Source: Elusimicrobia bacterium RIFOXYA2_FULL_47_53 (GTDB taxonomy: Bacteria > Elusimicrobiota > Endomicrobiia > Endomicrobiales > XYA2-FULL-47-53). Taken from it: 64,000 nucleotides of DNA. The stretch is taken from the NCBI GenBank assembly GCA_001800315.1, contig MGVE01000006.1, positions 234,021 through 298,020 of the forward strand, written 5' to 3'. The position numbers and the translations under genes are program-made. Position 1 is the first letter of the stretch, and each line of letters begins with the position of its first letter. The notes beneath the pieces were generated by a model. It did no database searches, was not told the DNA's origin, and saw nothing but the letters and a program-made list of their open reading frames with translations. Shown here one piece after another: positions 12,001 through 24,000 of this stretch.

Positions 12001-15000
12001 ACCACATGCGTAACAATATCGCCGAAGGAATAATCGCTTTCAAGGGAATCATTTATGGAGCGTTCTATAGCCGTGATCAGAGTTTGAGGAGTGTGGTTAA
12101 GCGTCTCCATATCCTTTGTCGCGTTAAATATAAATATTATCTGAACCCCTCTCTCTCTTGCCTTTTTGAGCTCGCGCGCCACGCCGTCGGCCATCAGGTT
12201 TACGGCGATGCTTGTAAACGCGCTGCCCGGGCCTATGACAATCCTTTTCGCGTTTTGAATCATCGCCAGCGCCTTGGGGTTGGCCGGCATTTTAACAGGA
12301 TTGCCCGCGTTATCGTAAAACGCGACTTTTTCTATATAACTGGCAGGATGGTAACCGGCCGTAATATCTTCCTGGCCTGTCAGCAGGCCGCCGTCAGACA
12401 GGAGAGCCGTGAAACTTGCATCCCTGTATGTCGCGGGGCTTGCCGGAACCGATACCGAACCGCTCCCGGTAATACGCATCGCGCGCTCAAGCGCCCTGTT
12501 GTATCTTGACGGCACTACCCAGCCGGAAGGACAAGCGTTTTCCGCGTCCAGCGCCGCGAGGAAAATAATATTTTTTACGCTGTGTCCCCTGCCGGATATT
12601 CTTATTTTGCCTTTCCATTTATTATCGGCATTTTTAAAATAGGGCAGAAGCCTGTTATAGAATGCCTCTAATTCCGTTTCGCCAACCTTTCCCTTAAATC
12701 TCTCCGCGGCCTGAACCTTCGCGCTGTCAAGCAGTTGAACGAAACTCCGGGCTTCAAACGAGCGGGCATTGAGGAACCAGCGCTTCCATTCTTCGGCAAC
12801 ACCGCCTGTTATAGCGCTCATTACATCGCCGGGATGGGGAATGGTCGCGGCACGGACAGCCTCCCTGGCCGGCCTGCGGGCCGGCTTACCGGCGGCCCAG
12901 TAAAAGGCGATATCGTCCATTATGTCTTTGGAACTGCCGCCATTATCCATGTAGCTGGTTATTGACCGGATCCCGTCTTTGAAGCGGCCTTTGAACAGCT
13001 CCACAATTTTGCCGGAACCCGTCCCGCCGCCAATGATGAGGACTTCGGCAGGCGCGTCAAGAGGAGATTCGCGCGTAAAAGCGTTTTTAATCCAGCCCAG
13101 GGTTTCTTGCCCGGATTCATTAATATTTATGATAAAGTGCGGAATGGAAAGCGATAAATAGGCGGCGACAAGCGTTGCTGTAAGGGGAAGGCTGAACACA
13201 TAGAAAGAATAAAAAATGGTAAGCGAGGCGAGAACGGCGATAACCTGCAGGCCGTAGGCCTGTCTGTCGCTTAAATCGTCTCTCGCGGCATGGATAAAAA
13301 GGTCGGGTACAAAAAGCGGCGCGAAAACAAGCTCTATTAGCCTGTTTATTACGGGATGGTCAATAGCGAAGGTGGGCGCTTGGCCGAAAAGCAGCTGAAC
13401 GCCGCCAAAGAAGCCCCTGAATGTTGACCTGGTCTGCGGCGCAGTAAGCATTTCCTCATCCGCCAAAGCTTTCTTATCGCGCAAACGCGCCTCTTCCTCT
13501 TTGCGTGAAAGCATATCTTCATCCTGGGCCGTGATCTCCATTAGAATACTATAGGCGCGTTTGATTATCGCAAGCGCCTCGTCTTCGCTGATTCCGGCGG
13601 AATTCGCCGCTTCCTGCGCCGTATACCCTTTTGTGAGAACCTTTTCAACCACTAAGCGATCCGCCGCCTCAAGCCTGCCGAGCAGAACCCGAATCTCGTC
13701 GTTTTCCTCAACCGCCAGGGAGTAATCGCTATCGTCATAGGTCATTCTCTCAAGCTTCGTCGGGCCCTCGCCGTCTTTTGAAGATATTTTTTCATCAAGG
13801 GATTTTTCCTTAAATCTCGCGCGGTTCAGCTCTCTGGCGGCGAGGTCTAAAGCGGCTCCAAGCTCTCCCTGAACATATTTTTCAAAACTGATATTGCCGA
13901 ACAACCCGTCGGCTATATATCTGTCAATCAGATCGTAAAGCGCGAGCAGCCCTTCGCTTATCAGCTCATCCTGGCTGAACAGATCGTACCTGGCGTAGTT
14001 ATTAACGACTATATTTCTCACAAGCCAGATGTAATTTCCTATTATATGTTTCCTGGCCTCGGCCTTGCGGTCCGCGTTATTTTTCAGGCCCAGAATTCTG
14101 AACATTTCATTTTCAACGGCCCTGTCTATCTCGGGTTTGATAAAAATCTGGCCGGGGGTGGCCTCGGTTCCCGCGGTTCTTGCCATGCTCAATTCGGCAA
14201 GATGCCTGGCCGCGCCGTAAACATTTGTCGTTTTGTCGGCCTTTTTCATCAGGGCTTTCGCTTTCTTAAGGGCGTCCTTGTAACGGCCGCTTTTGTAAAG
14301 TTTGTTGACGGTTTCGTACAGTTCCCACCCTTTGCATTCATTCATGAGCCGTTTGGACATCTCGGCAAGGTAGGGATCCCTGTTCTGACGGAAACTTTTC
14401 AGCTGCGCCGTCGCCTCGCCGAACCGTTTTTGAACCATAAGGGAAAGCGCGGACTCAAGCTTTACGGAAGCGCGGCTGTCGGAAATCCTGGCGGAAACCA
14501 CGGCTGTCAGTGGGTAGTCGTTTTTCGCGGTTTTTTTCAGATGAGTGAATAATTCCATGGCTTCCGCGAAATGTCCCGCGGCAAAAAGGCTTTCCGCCAT
14601 TCGGTACTGCGAATTGAAAACTTCATCCTGCTCGGAGCTCAGGCCGGCGGTTCTTTCCGCTGCGATAATACCGTTTATCCTTTCTAAATAATTCTGGGCT
14701 TTATACGCGAGGTTCTGTTCGGCGAGGTTCGCCGAGGGAAGTGACCTGCCTCTTACCACGATATAGGCAAATTTCCTGCGGGCCGCGCGGTCCTCGCCTT
14801 TGATAAATAATTCCACCGCGCTGTCATAGAGTTTCTGAAGATAAGAGGCACGCCTTGCCTGAGCGGCCGGCGACTTCTTCCTCATCTGATTTTTAATATC
14901 GTTGTTCAGCAATATTTCCAGCGGCTGGCCGTTGACATCAAATATGGGCTCGCCATCTTTGTCTTTTAAGTATTTAACGCTCACCGGGCGGCCGTTCTCA

Positions 15001-18000
15001 ATGTATATCTCGGTTTCGGCGTTAGGGTAAAGGTCTAAGTCAAGAAAGCGCTCGTTCCCGAAACTGATGGCTCCGGTTTTGTCTGTTATAAACTGTCTGA
15101 TGGTATGGCCTGATAGTTTTGCGAGATCCGCCGGGTTCAATTTCTCAAACCATTTAACAGGCCGGCCCGTGGCGTTTTCGTAAACAAGCGCGAGCTTTTT
15201 GGAGGCCAGCACTTTCCCGTCTGACAGGATTTTTACCTCGGAGGGCAGGCCCCCGACAAGCTCAAGCTCCGCGTCGCGTTCCGGATAATTGGCAAAAGAA
15301 ATCACGGCATTGTCTATCCATATCAGGGAGTCTTTGCCGGTCTTTATATTGCGAATAGTGCATTTTTCAAGCCCGAGCCTCGCGGCGCGCGATAATTCAT
15401 CCACCGATTCAACAAGCCTGCCGGTTTCGTCGTAAACAAGCGCGAGAGCCTTATTTTCCGTCACTTTCCCGTTCTCAACGGTCCTTACGCCCGTGACAAC
15501 TCCTTTTCGCACATCCAGCTCGGCGTAAATACCGCCTTTTTGGGTTTTGCAGATATATTTTCCGCCGATCTGAATCACCCTGTTTTCCGGAACAAAGAAA
15601 TCTGTTATTGTATGATTATTAAGCTTAGACAGTTCTTCGGGGCTGAGTTTTTCAAATGAGCCGGTTACTTGACCGGTTTCGGCGCTGCGTATAATTTTGT
15701 ACTTTATTTCCTCGTCAAGCCTGCCGTTTTTATAGGCCCGGGCAGCGACAACCACGCCATCCCGTATATCCGCCTCAGCTTCCAGGTCAGGTTCCCGTCC
15801 CACATGATAAGACTTTTCCATGAAGTTCAGCAGCATATTGCCGTCGGTGTGCAGATTTTTCACGGTAGCGTTTTTAAGGGTTCTCAACTTCGCGAGAGCG
15901 GGCTTTTCGGCAGACATGATTATTTTCCCGCTTTGATTGTCGTGAATCGTAATAAGTTTTTTCTCTTCCGAAACTCTGCCGTCCTTTATAGACCTCAGCG
16001 CAACCGCGACGCCGTCTTTAAAATCTATCTCTACCTCGCTGAACGGCTCCTCGCCGATTCTTGCTATGTAGCCGCCCAATACCGCGGCGTTGTCTTTGTT
16101 GGTTCTGTATTTTTTTACTGTGTGGTTTGTAAACTGAGCCACATCGCCTTTGGAGATGAAATCCCTGAACGACTTAACCAGGCGGCCGGTACTATTGTCA
16201 TAAACCAGCGTGAACGGATAGCTTTCCGCCACCCTGCCGTCCACTATTACCCTGAGCTCGGTTACAACGCCGTCAACAACATCAATCTCGGCCAGGCCGT
16301 CCGGATTCTGCGCTATGCCGAGCCTTAATTTGCCCCCTTCTATCACGACTCGTCCGTTAGAATAGATCCGCAGATTTTTAACCGTGTGTTTTTTTAATTT
16401 TTTGAGTGCTTCGTAGGTGAGCCTATCAATCCTGCGCTCCGAGGAGGGATTATTTGTTTCAAACACGGCAAGGCCCCCCTCTTCCTCTTCTGCGGCGCCA
16501 GCGGTAAGCGCTTCCCCCTGAAGGGCGTATAAATTATAAATATTGTGAGCGGCGGCATTTGCGAAGTAAGCTGAAACCAGGGTTGTAAAAATCGGCAGGT
16601 TAAGCAGGTAGAACGAAACCAACAGCATCGCGGAGGTAGCAATAGCAATAGCTTTAAGGCCCGAGATCTGGCTGTCGCTTAAATCGTCTCTCGCGGCATG
16701 GATAAAGAGGTCGGGTACGAAAAGCGGCGCGAAGACAAGCTCTATTAGCCTGTTTATTACGGGATGATCAATACCGAAGGTGGGCGCCTGGCCGAAAAGC
16801 AGCTGAGCGCCGCCGGCAAGCCCTCTTGCAAGCGAATAGGTGCCGGGCACAGTGAGTGTTTCGCCATCGCGCAGCTCGCCGCGGGTTATTTCTTCAATAT
16901 TTGCGATTTCGCGCTTCTGCGGGTCACTGGAATTGGCATCCACGAACCATTTTAGCCGCTCAAATTCATTTTTTGTGAGCACGGCCTTCGCGAACTCAAA
17001 TGCCATTTCCCTGTTTCCGCTAAAATACTTTTCGGCGAATTCCTGTTCAGCGGGAAGCCGCGAAGAAAGAAACTCTTTCATTGACAGTATTTCGTCCCGC
17101 AAAAGCCTTATGCCTTTTTCAAGCATCTGCCGGTGGGTATCCCTGAATCTGAGCTCTTCATCTCCGAGCAGCATCAGTTCCGTCAGCCCGATGCGATATT
17201 TTGACTGACTCGCCAAATCAAGCATTCCCTGAAAACCGGACATTTTGTCCTGCAGATTCAAAAGAGTATTAATTTTATTATCAAGTTTATTACTCTCTCT
17301 TTTCTGCAACCTGTCGGCAATAGCTGTCCCTACACTTTCTGAGAGATAGGGAAGCCAGTACAAAAACATCAGGCCCGCGAAAAAAGCAACCAGCTGCAGA
17401 GGAGTGGAAACACGCAGCCAATGGTTGTATAACCACGGAAACGCGGTGACCATAACAACCAGAACGATGTTTTTAAACATCCTTATAACAAATTCCGTTT
17501 CCGCGAATCCTTTGTTGTTTGATAATATCTCTCCGAGACCGGCCGCGTTGAAACCGAAGGCTTTTCTCACTCGTCCTTCTTTGACGAGTTCCTCAAACCA
17601 TTGAGAAACCAGATCTTTATCAACAGTTTCTATGTTTTTTAATATGCCGTACAGTTCAGCCTCTTCTCTTTCAAGGCGCGGCACAAGGTATTCAAGCATT
17701 TTTGGCACGAGCAGCGGCTGGAAGCGCGGGTCCACGCCGGCCTCTTCCATTGAAACCACGAGCTGAATTACCGCGTCGCAGAGTATTCGCTCGGCATACA
17801 TGTGTGCTGAATCACCAAGGCCTCGTTCTAAAGTTAAATCAGGCGCGGGAATAAAAAAACTATCCGGATTGTCCAGGAGGCTGATAACCGGAACTCCGAG
17901 CAGAATTGCGACTTCATTATTTAATTGCTCTTCCTGACCGCTGGAAGCGGTTTTCATCTCAATTTTTTTGCGTTCCGCGGCATACCACGAATCCGACGCG

Positions 18001-21000
18001 GCTTTTGCCACCGGCCCCTCAGCCACCTCATCAAACGCCAGTATTTCGCTGGGCGTAAGTTCCGGCTTTAACTGCCCGTCCGGTTTAACCCCCTGGACGC
18101 TGTCTATTACTTCGTGACTATTGAAGTCGTAAGGGAAAATGTCTTCCCTGATGATTTTTAACGCCTTTTCGGCCTCAGGCATTTCGGCGAGTTTTTCAAA
18201 AAGCGCTTCGTTGGCTCGGTATTTAAGGTAAATGTATTCCGCGGCTCGTTTTGTCATGCCAGACGAGGGCTTTTCGCTGAGAAGAAACATTCTGTCGTAA
18301 AGTTCTCCGCGCACCTTGTCCCACAGGCCTTTTGGTGGCCTGACTATATTGTTTTCTTTTTTAAGTTTGAGATATGAAAACAGATGGCCGACCTCGGATG
18401 GAAGAAAAAGCAGGTTATGAGTCATACGCACTTTATGCAAAGATAAGCCGCTTTCAAAAAACGCGCTTAACCAGTTATTGTCTGCCTCAAACCGTGATCT
18501 TGCCTGCTGATCATAAAAATGATGTTTCTCTACTAAATCGGGGTGCAGCATTTTAAGCATATAAGAAGGGATTTTGCTCAGCAGCCTGGCGTAAACGAGG
18601 CCCTGCAGGAAATTCTTAAAGTTATGCAGGTCAATGTGCTGGTCATCAAAGATATCCACTATCTTCGCGACTTCGTATTCGGCGCTTGTGGAATACGCCC
18701 CCGCCCTTATCTCGGGGATTGAGGCGTAAATCAATACGATCTGATAGGGCACATCGGCCCACGAGATATCCGCCGCGGGAGGAGGGATATTTCTTTTCAT
18801 CATCTCCTCTCTTATAAGAGGAGCGAGATAGCCCTCTGTCCATTTTTTAAACGCATCTTCTTCCGAGCATGTGAAAAGAGCGGAAAGCATATACGCGTTC
18901 GTTTTAGGAGTAAAACCGAACTTTTGCGCGGCGGTTTTGTAAATTACAAGAAGAGACTGGGAAATAGACGCCACCCGGGCTCTCTTTTCTCCGACAAATA
19001 ATTTGTTCGTATCAATCCATCTTTTCATCCCGAGAACAAGGTATTTCTCATTTTCAGTCAGCTTCATTGACTCAAAAAACCATCTGAGGGTAAGGTCATA
19101 TTTATTGCCCTGGATAAGCGGTTTGAGTCCGAGCGGCAAATTTCTTTTTCTTATCTCCGAGCGAATCTCCCGGATTCTGAGAGCCAGCTTGTCCCCGGAG
19201 AACCCCGCGGCAGACGGAATTGAATATTTAATATCTGAAAGCAATATGTCAATTGACGGTTTTTTCCGGGCAGACTCTTTTAAGAAATTTCTAAAAACCC
19301 GCCCGTCGGCCTCCGCCAATATTTTCAGCATCGCATTAAGCTTAATGAATTTGCCGGCATCCTCTTTCCGAAGCATTTCCGCTACTGCGGGATAGGCCTC
19401 GGCAAGAATAGCCATTTCTGCTGAAGGCAATGCCCCAATAGTATCTGACATCTCGCGCAGATACTCTGATGTTTCCTCAAAGGTCAAGCCGTTGCCGCGC
19501 ATAATGGAGGCGCTCTTTGATGCCGCGTTGAGGAATATTTCCCTTTCCTGCGCTAATTCTTCTCCTGCGCCGAGCGGAGAAATATCAAGTATTTCGGCCC
19601 AGCCAGCCACATCCTCGCCGTTAAAATGTCCCTCTGTTAAATCAAAAATTTCGTTTAAATATATTTTTGTGTCGGGAGAATTGGCTTTAATCATCTCGGA
19701 CAGCTTATTAACGAATTCCGCTTTTGAAAGATTCCAATTATTTTCCGCCTCTTTAAGCGTTTCACCTGGATCAAGCTTCTTTTTATATTCAATAAGCGAG
19801 TTCTCGGCCTGCGGGTTTAAAAGAAGGTACGCGTTTCTAAGGGCGGTGGCGATAGCGCCGGATGCTATCCCGAGAGAAAAAGCTGAAAGCAATAATACCG
19901 GTGCTGATTCCTGCGGAGCCGAGAAAAAAACGCTCCAGCTAAAGCCGGCGGCCGCCACAAGCAGCTCAAAGAAGCGGCTGCGGAAATACCGGTCGTACCT
20001 GCGTTTCCTGTACTGTTCCGGATTTCGGAACCGTTCAATAAAATCCGAGATGCCGAACAGTTTTGTTTCTTGATCGCGGGGTTGAATTCTAAATTCGTTT
20101 CGCGCGGAGGATTTTTTCGCGTCTTCGCTGCCGCGCGCCCTTGCGGCATCCCCGGTGAAAGGAGCCGCGCTGTCAATAAGTTCTCTCAGGCTGACCTCGT
20201 CGCCCCTGTCGCCTATAATTTCCGCGTATTTTATAAGCAGCATGTCAATCTTGACGCTGTTTCTTCTTTTCCACTCCTCGCTGCCGCCTATCTCTTCAAT
20301 GACCTTCTTTGTGTCCACTTCTCTGTAATCATAGCGGTTCTTTATTAAAAACATAAACAAGCCGCTTTCAATCTCATCGGCATGCTCATCATCTGTCGCG
20401 GTTAAAAATGCTTTTAAATATTGTTCGGCCGCCTCGCGGTATTTCCGCGTATTCTGATAGACGATGGCCAGCGACTCGTAAGCATAGGCTATTTTAGCGT
20501 GGCCGGTCCGGAGCGCGGCCTTCAGCAAAAACAGGGCGCCGTCATAATTTTTCTGCCTCATGTAGCTTTCCGAGAGCCCCAGCCGCGCGTCAAAATTTTC
20601 CGGATATAACCTTAGTGTTTTTTCAAACAGCGGAATCGCTTTTTCGGGTTGTCCGGATTCATTATAGAAATCCCCGGCCGCGTTTATGTACATTGGATCG
20701 GTGGGAACCAGTTCAAGGCATTTCAGCAGGCTTTGCTCCGCCTTATCGTTTCTTCCCAATTCTATATTGCAGAGGCCTTCCCAATAATAATTGTCGGGGT
20801 CATCAGGTCCCAGCTTAATGGACTCTTTAATATAGGCAAGCGCCGCCTCGTGGTCGCCGAGGTCGTAATATTCGGCCGCTATTCTTGTCATAAGCGATGA
20901 TGCGGCATGCTTCTCGTCAAAAACATTCAGGTAAGAATATCCGGCGAGCGGTTTTCTGCTTAAGTAGCGCTCAAGAGGGGTATCGGGATCCCTGTTAAAG

Positions 21001-24000
21001 CTCATATTTAACACTATGGGACCGACCTTCCGCATGGCAAAATCAAACGCCAGGATGTACTCTCCGGCCATAAGCCCAAGAAAAACATGCTGCGGGACGC
21101 CGATATGCACTATTTTGACCGCGTCGGGCAGGGGCAGAGACTTCAGCAGTTCCCAAAGCGCGTACGCAATTACCGTGCAGTCCCCTTCGCTCAAAATATT
21201 GACAAACTGCTCGGGTACGAGATTTTGAATTAATTTTTTCCTGGCCGCTTCCGAAATGAAATAGTTCTGGAACGCGTCAAATGTCTTTCCGTATCTGTTT
21301 TTTGCCTCCGGCCCGTATTGCGCAAAAGTGACAAATTTATCTATAAGCACCAGCAATGTTTCAAGCCCGTATCTGCCTCCGATAAACTCTTTCATCAGCG
21401 CCGCGGTTTCTGAAATATTTGCAGTGTTGAGCCGTCCAAGTTCACTCATCAGTTGACGGTTTTTAAGCTGATGGACTCTGTAAAGGTTTTCGTCCCATCT
21501 GCCGGGCACCCTGCCCGAAACGGTTTCCGCCGCTCCGCTCCAGAAAAAGGTGAATGCGTCGGCGCCTTCGGGGAGCGCTGCCGTGAACTCAGTCATGTTT
21601 TTTGAAAGAAGCGGCACAAGAAATGTTTTAGCGGTTTGTCCTGTTTCCGGTGACGGGGTTTGGGTGGCCCAGACAAAACCCGGGCCTCCCACTGAAACGC
21701 TGTCGGCAATTCTCGCGCGGTTCTCAAAAGTCCAGGAAAGGTTATTGTTGCCGCGGCTCCCGGCTTGCGTTGAGTCTATCTGGTATTTTCCGTAAAGCCT
21801 GGCGGCGGCGTATGAAAATATCCTGGCGGTATCTTTTTGCCTTACGGGCTGAACGGTGAAAAGACGCCCGGGGCCGGTTTCCTTTTCAAATTCTCCGGAG
21901 GCTATTTTGCCAACGGACACGGGAACGGTATTCTCGGGAAGATAGCCCCCCAGCGGAGTTATTTTTGTGTCTCTAAAATCGCCTATATGAGAAACTACGC
22001 TGACAGCCATGCCTCTGCCGTTTAAATGCGCGGTGAGCCTGCCCAGAATACCGTCTTTATCAATCGGTTCCTGGCTCTGGTTTATTAACTCAAAAGACTG
22101 TTGTGAGGGCGCGAAAATTTCTCTGCCGGAGTTGAGGGCGAAGTACAGCCTTCCCAGCAGATGAATCTCGTCGTTTCTATTCAGGTCTTCCGCGAGCGGG
22201 CCGATAATTTTTTTATAAAACCATTCTTTGCCGGAGCTTGAATGAAGCACCAGATTGCCGCCCGATCTCAGGAGTTCTTTTATGGATTTTATCTGGGTTT
22301 TGCCGAGCAGTCCGTTGTCGTCCGTTATACTTTCTATATCCGCCGAGAGAAGCGGCACGGCCCTTTCGTTAATAGCTTTTTCAAGCCTCAGGGAGAACTC
22401 GCCCGCCTCGGGCCCGCTTATGGCCCCGCCCTTGGCCCTAAAACCGATTGACTGGAATATGGCCGCGGCCGCTGTTATCGCCGCCGCGAGCGTAATGGCT
22501 GCCGGTGAAATCATAAATTCCAGCAGCGGGAACAGGTTTGACACAACGCTCTGCGGGCCGCCGGGCATTAAGGCGCCGAGTTCCGGCGAAATTCCAACGA
22601 GCGATGCCGCAAAGAAGAAGACGGGCGCTAAATGCGCCGATAAAGTTATACCGGACGGCTTACCGGCTTTCCCGGCCCCGTCCGCGGGTTTGGCGGCATC
22701 CAGGGCTGCTGTTTCCAGCTTTGGCTTTCCGGCGGGGCGCTTTCTTCCGAGAATGTTAGCGTATTTTTCTTTCTCTCTGTCTTTATACTTTTGCGCGGGC
22801 CCGCCGCTGTCAAGCAGATCCAGCTCGGCGTCTTTTCCCGACAGCATATAATACAGCTCGTTAACATCCTGTCCGAGCCTGGCATGGTTTTCCAGCAGAA
22901 AATTTACGGCATTTTCCAGCTCGCGCCCTTCATAGCCGGCCTGCTCGCAAAGCCTCTGCAGGGTGTCGCTGTCAAGGGACTTAAAATTTTCAATACTTTC
23001 TCTCAGATAGGTTTCATTTAAGGACTCGGCCTGCGTAAGCCCGGCTCCAAGGCCGTATTTTTCAAACATCAACAGAAAATACGCGCGTACCGTCGCGTAA
23101 TCCGTCTGTTTCATCAGCGCGACTAACGCTCTGTAATCTTCCGACCAGTCGCTGCTAAGTGGTTTAACGGTTTTTGCCGTACTGAAGACGCTGTGGTACA
23201 GGAACAATGAGTAAAAACGGTTAATTCCACCCCCTCTGTTGTCAAACAAATAGAAAGGGAGGACTTCGTCGTTGTCAATGGTAACCGGCAGGTCTCCGGC
23301 AAACGCTATATTACCATAGTGCTGATCCCACTTTCGCAGAAGAATATTTGTCACAAAATTCGCGTTAAAGGCCCTGGCCCTGTCCCGCACCGCGAGTTTT
23401 GAGGCATCAATGTTTGAGGGAACCACTAACCGGGTAAGATAATATCTGTAGAGCTCGTCTTTGTTGATGAAATCTACGCCTTTTAATTCCTGCGGCGAGA
23501 GGAACCTGATCTCCGCCATGTTGGACCTGCCTTGAGAGATAAGCCAGGCCAGCATCTCGTGAGACGGAGTATCCTTGATTTTTCGGTCCGGGGCATTCCG
23601 GTCCCGAGCGAATATATCCTGTTTTTTTACTATCCAGTAAATGCCGTCTTCGTCCTTTATTAAACCCTCATGAAAAACATCGCGCGGGATAAGTTCAACT
23701 ATATTTGTTTCCCTGACAATTCCGGGCTTAACCTTGCCGGCACTCAGTATGCCCCCGGAAAAATCACCGATATACTCCGAATAACCCGCGGTAAGCGTTG
23801 TCATTAATTCGTTGATAAGCCTGTCGCTTTCGCCGAAAGAGGCGGCGCTGTATGAATGAACCGCCGCCGCTTGCTCTGTTTCATTCGCCGCCGGCTCCTG
23901 CCCGTACGCCCCGAAACCGGCGATAATGCCGCCGAAAAGATCCGCCAGCAAAAGAACTTTGAGCCATTCCTCCTGTCCGGCTTTTTCGTGAATATTTATA

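Noticed and set aside
11736..12509. 257-codon plus-strand ORF
   Set aside because: Antisense to the CofD/YvcK-like domain, whose motifs on the minus strand are clear; no plausible protein on the plus strand.
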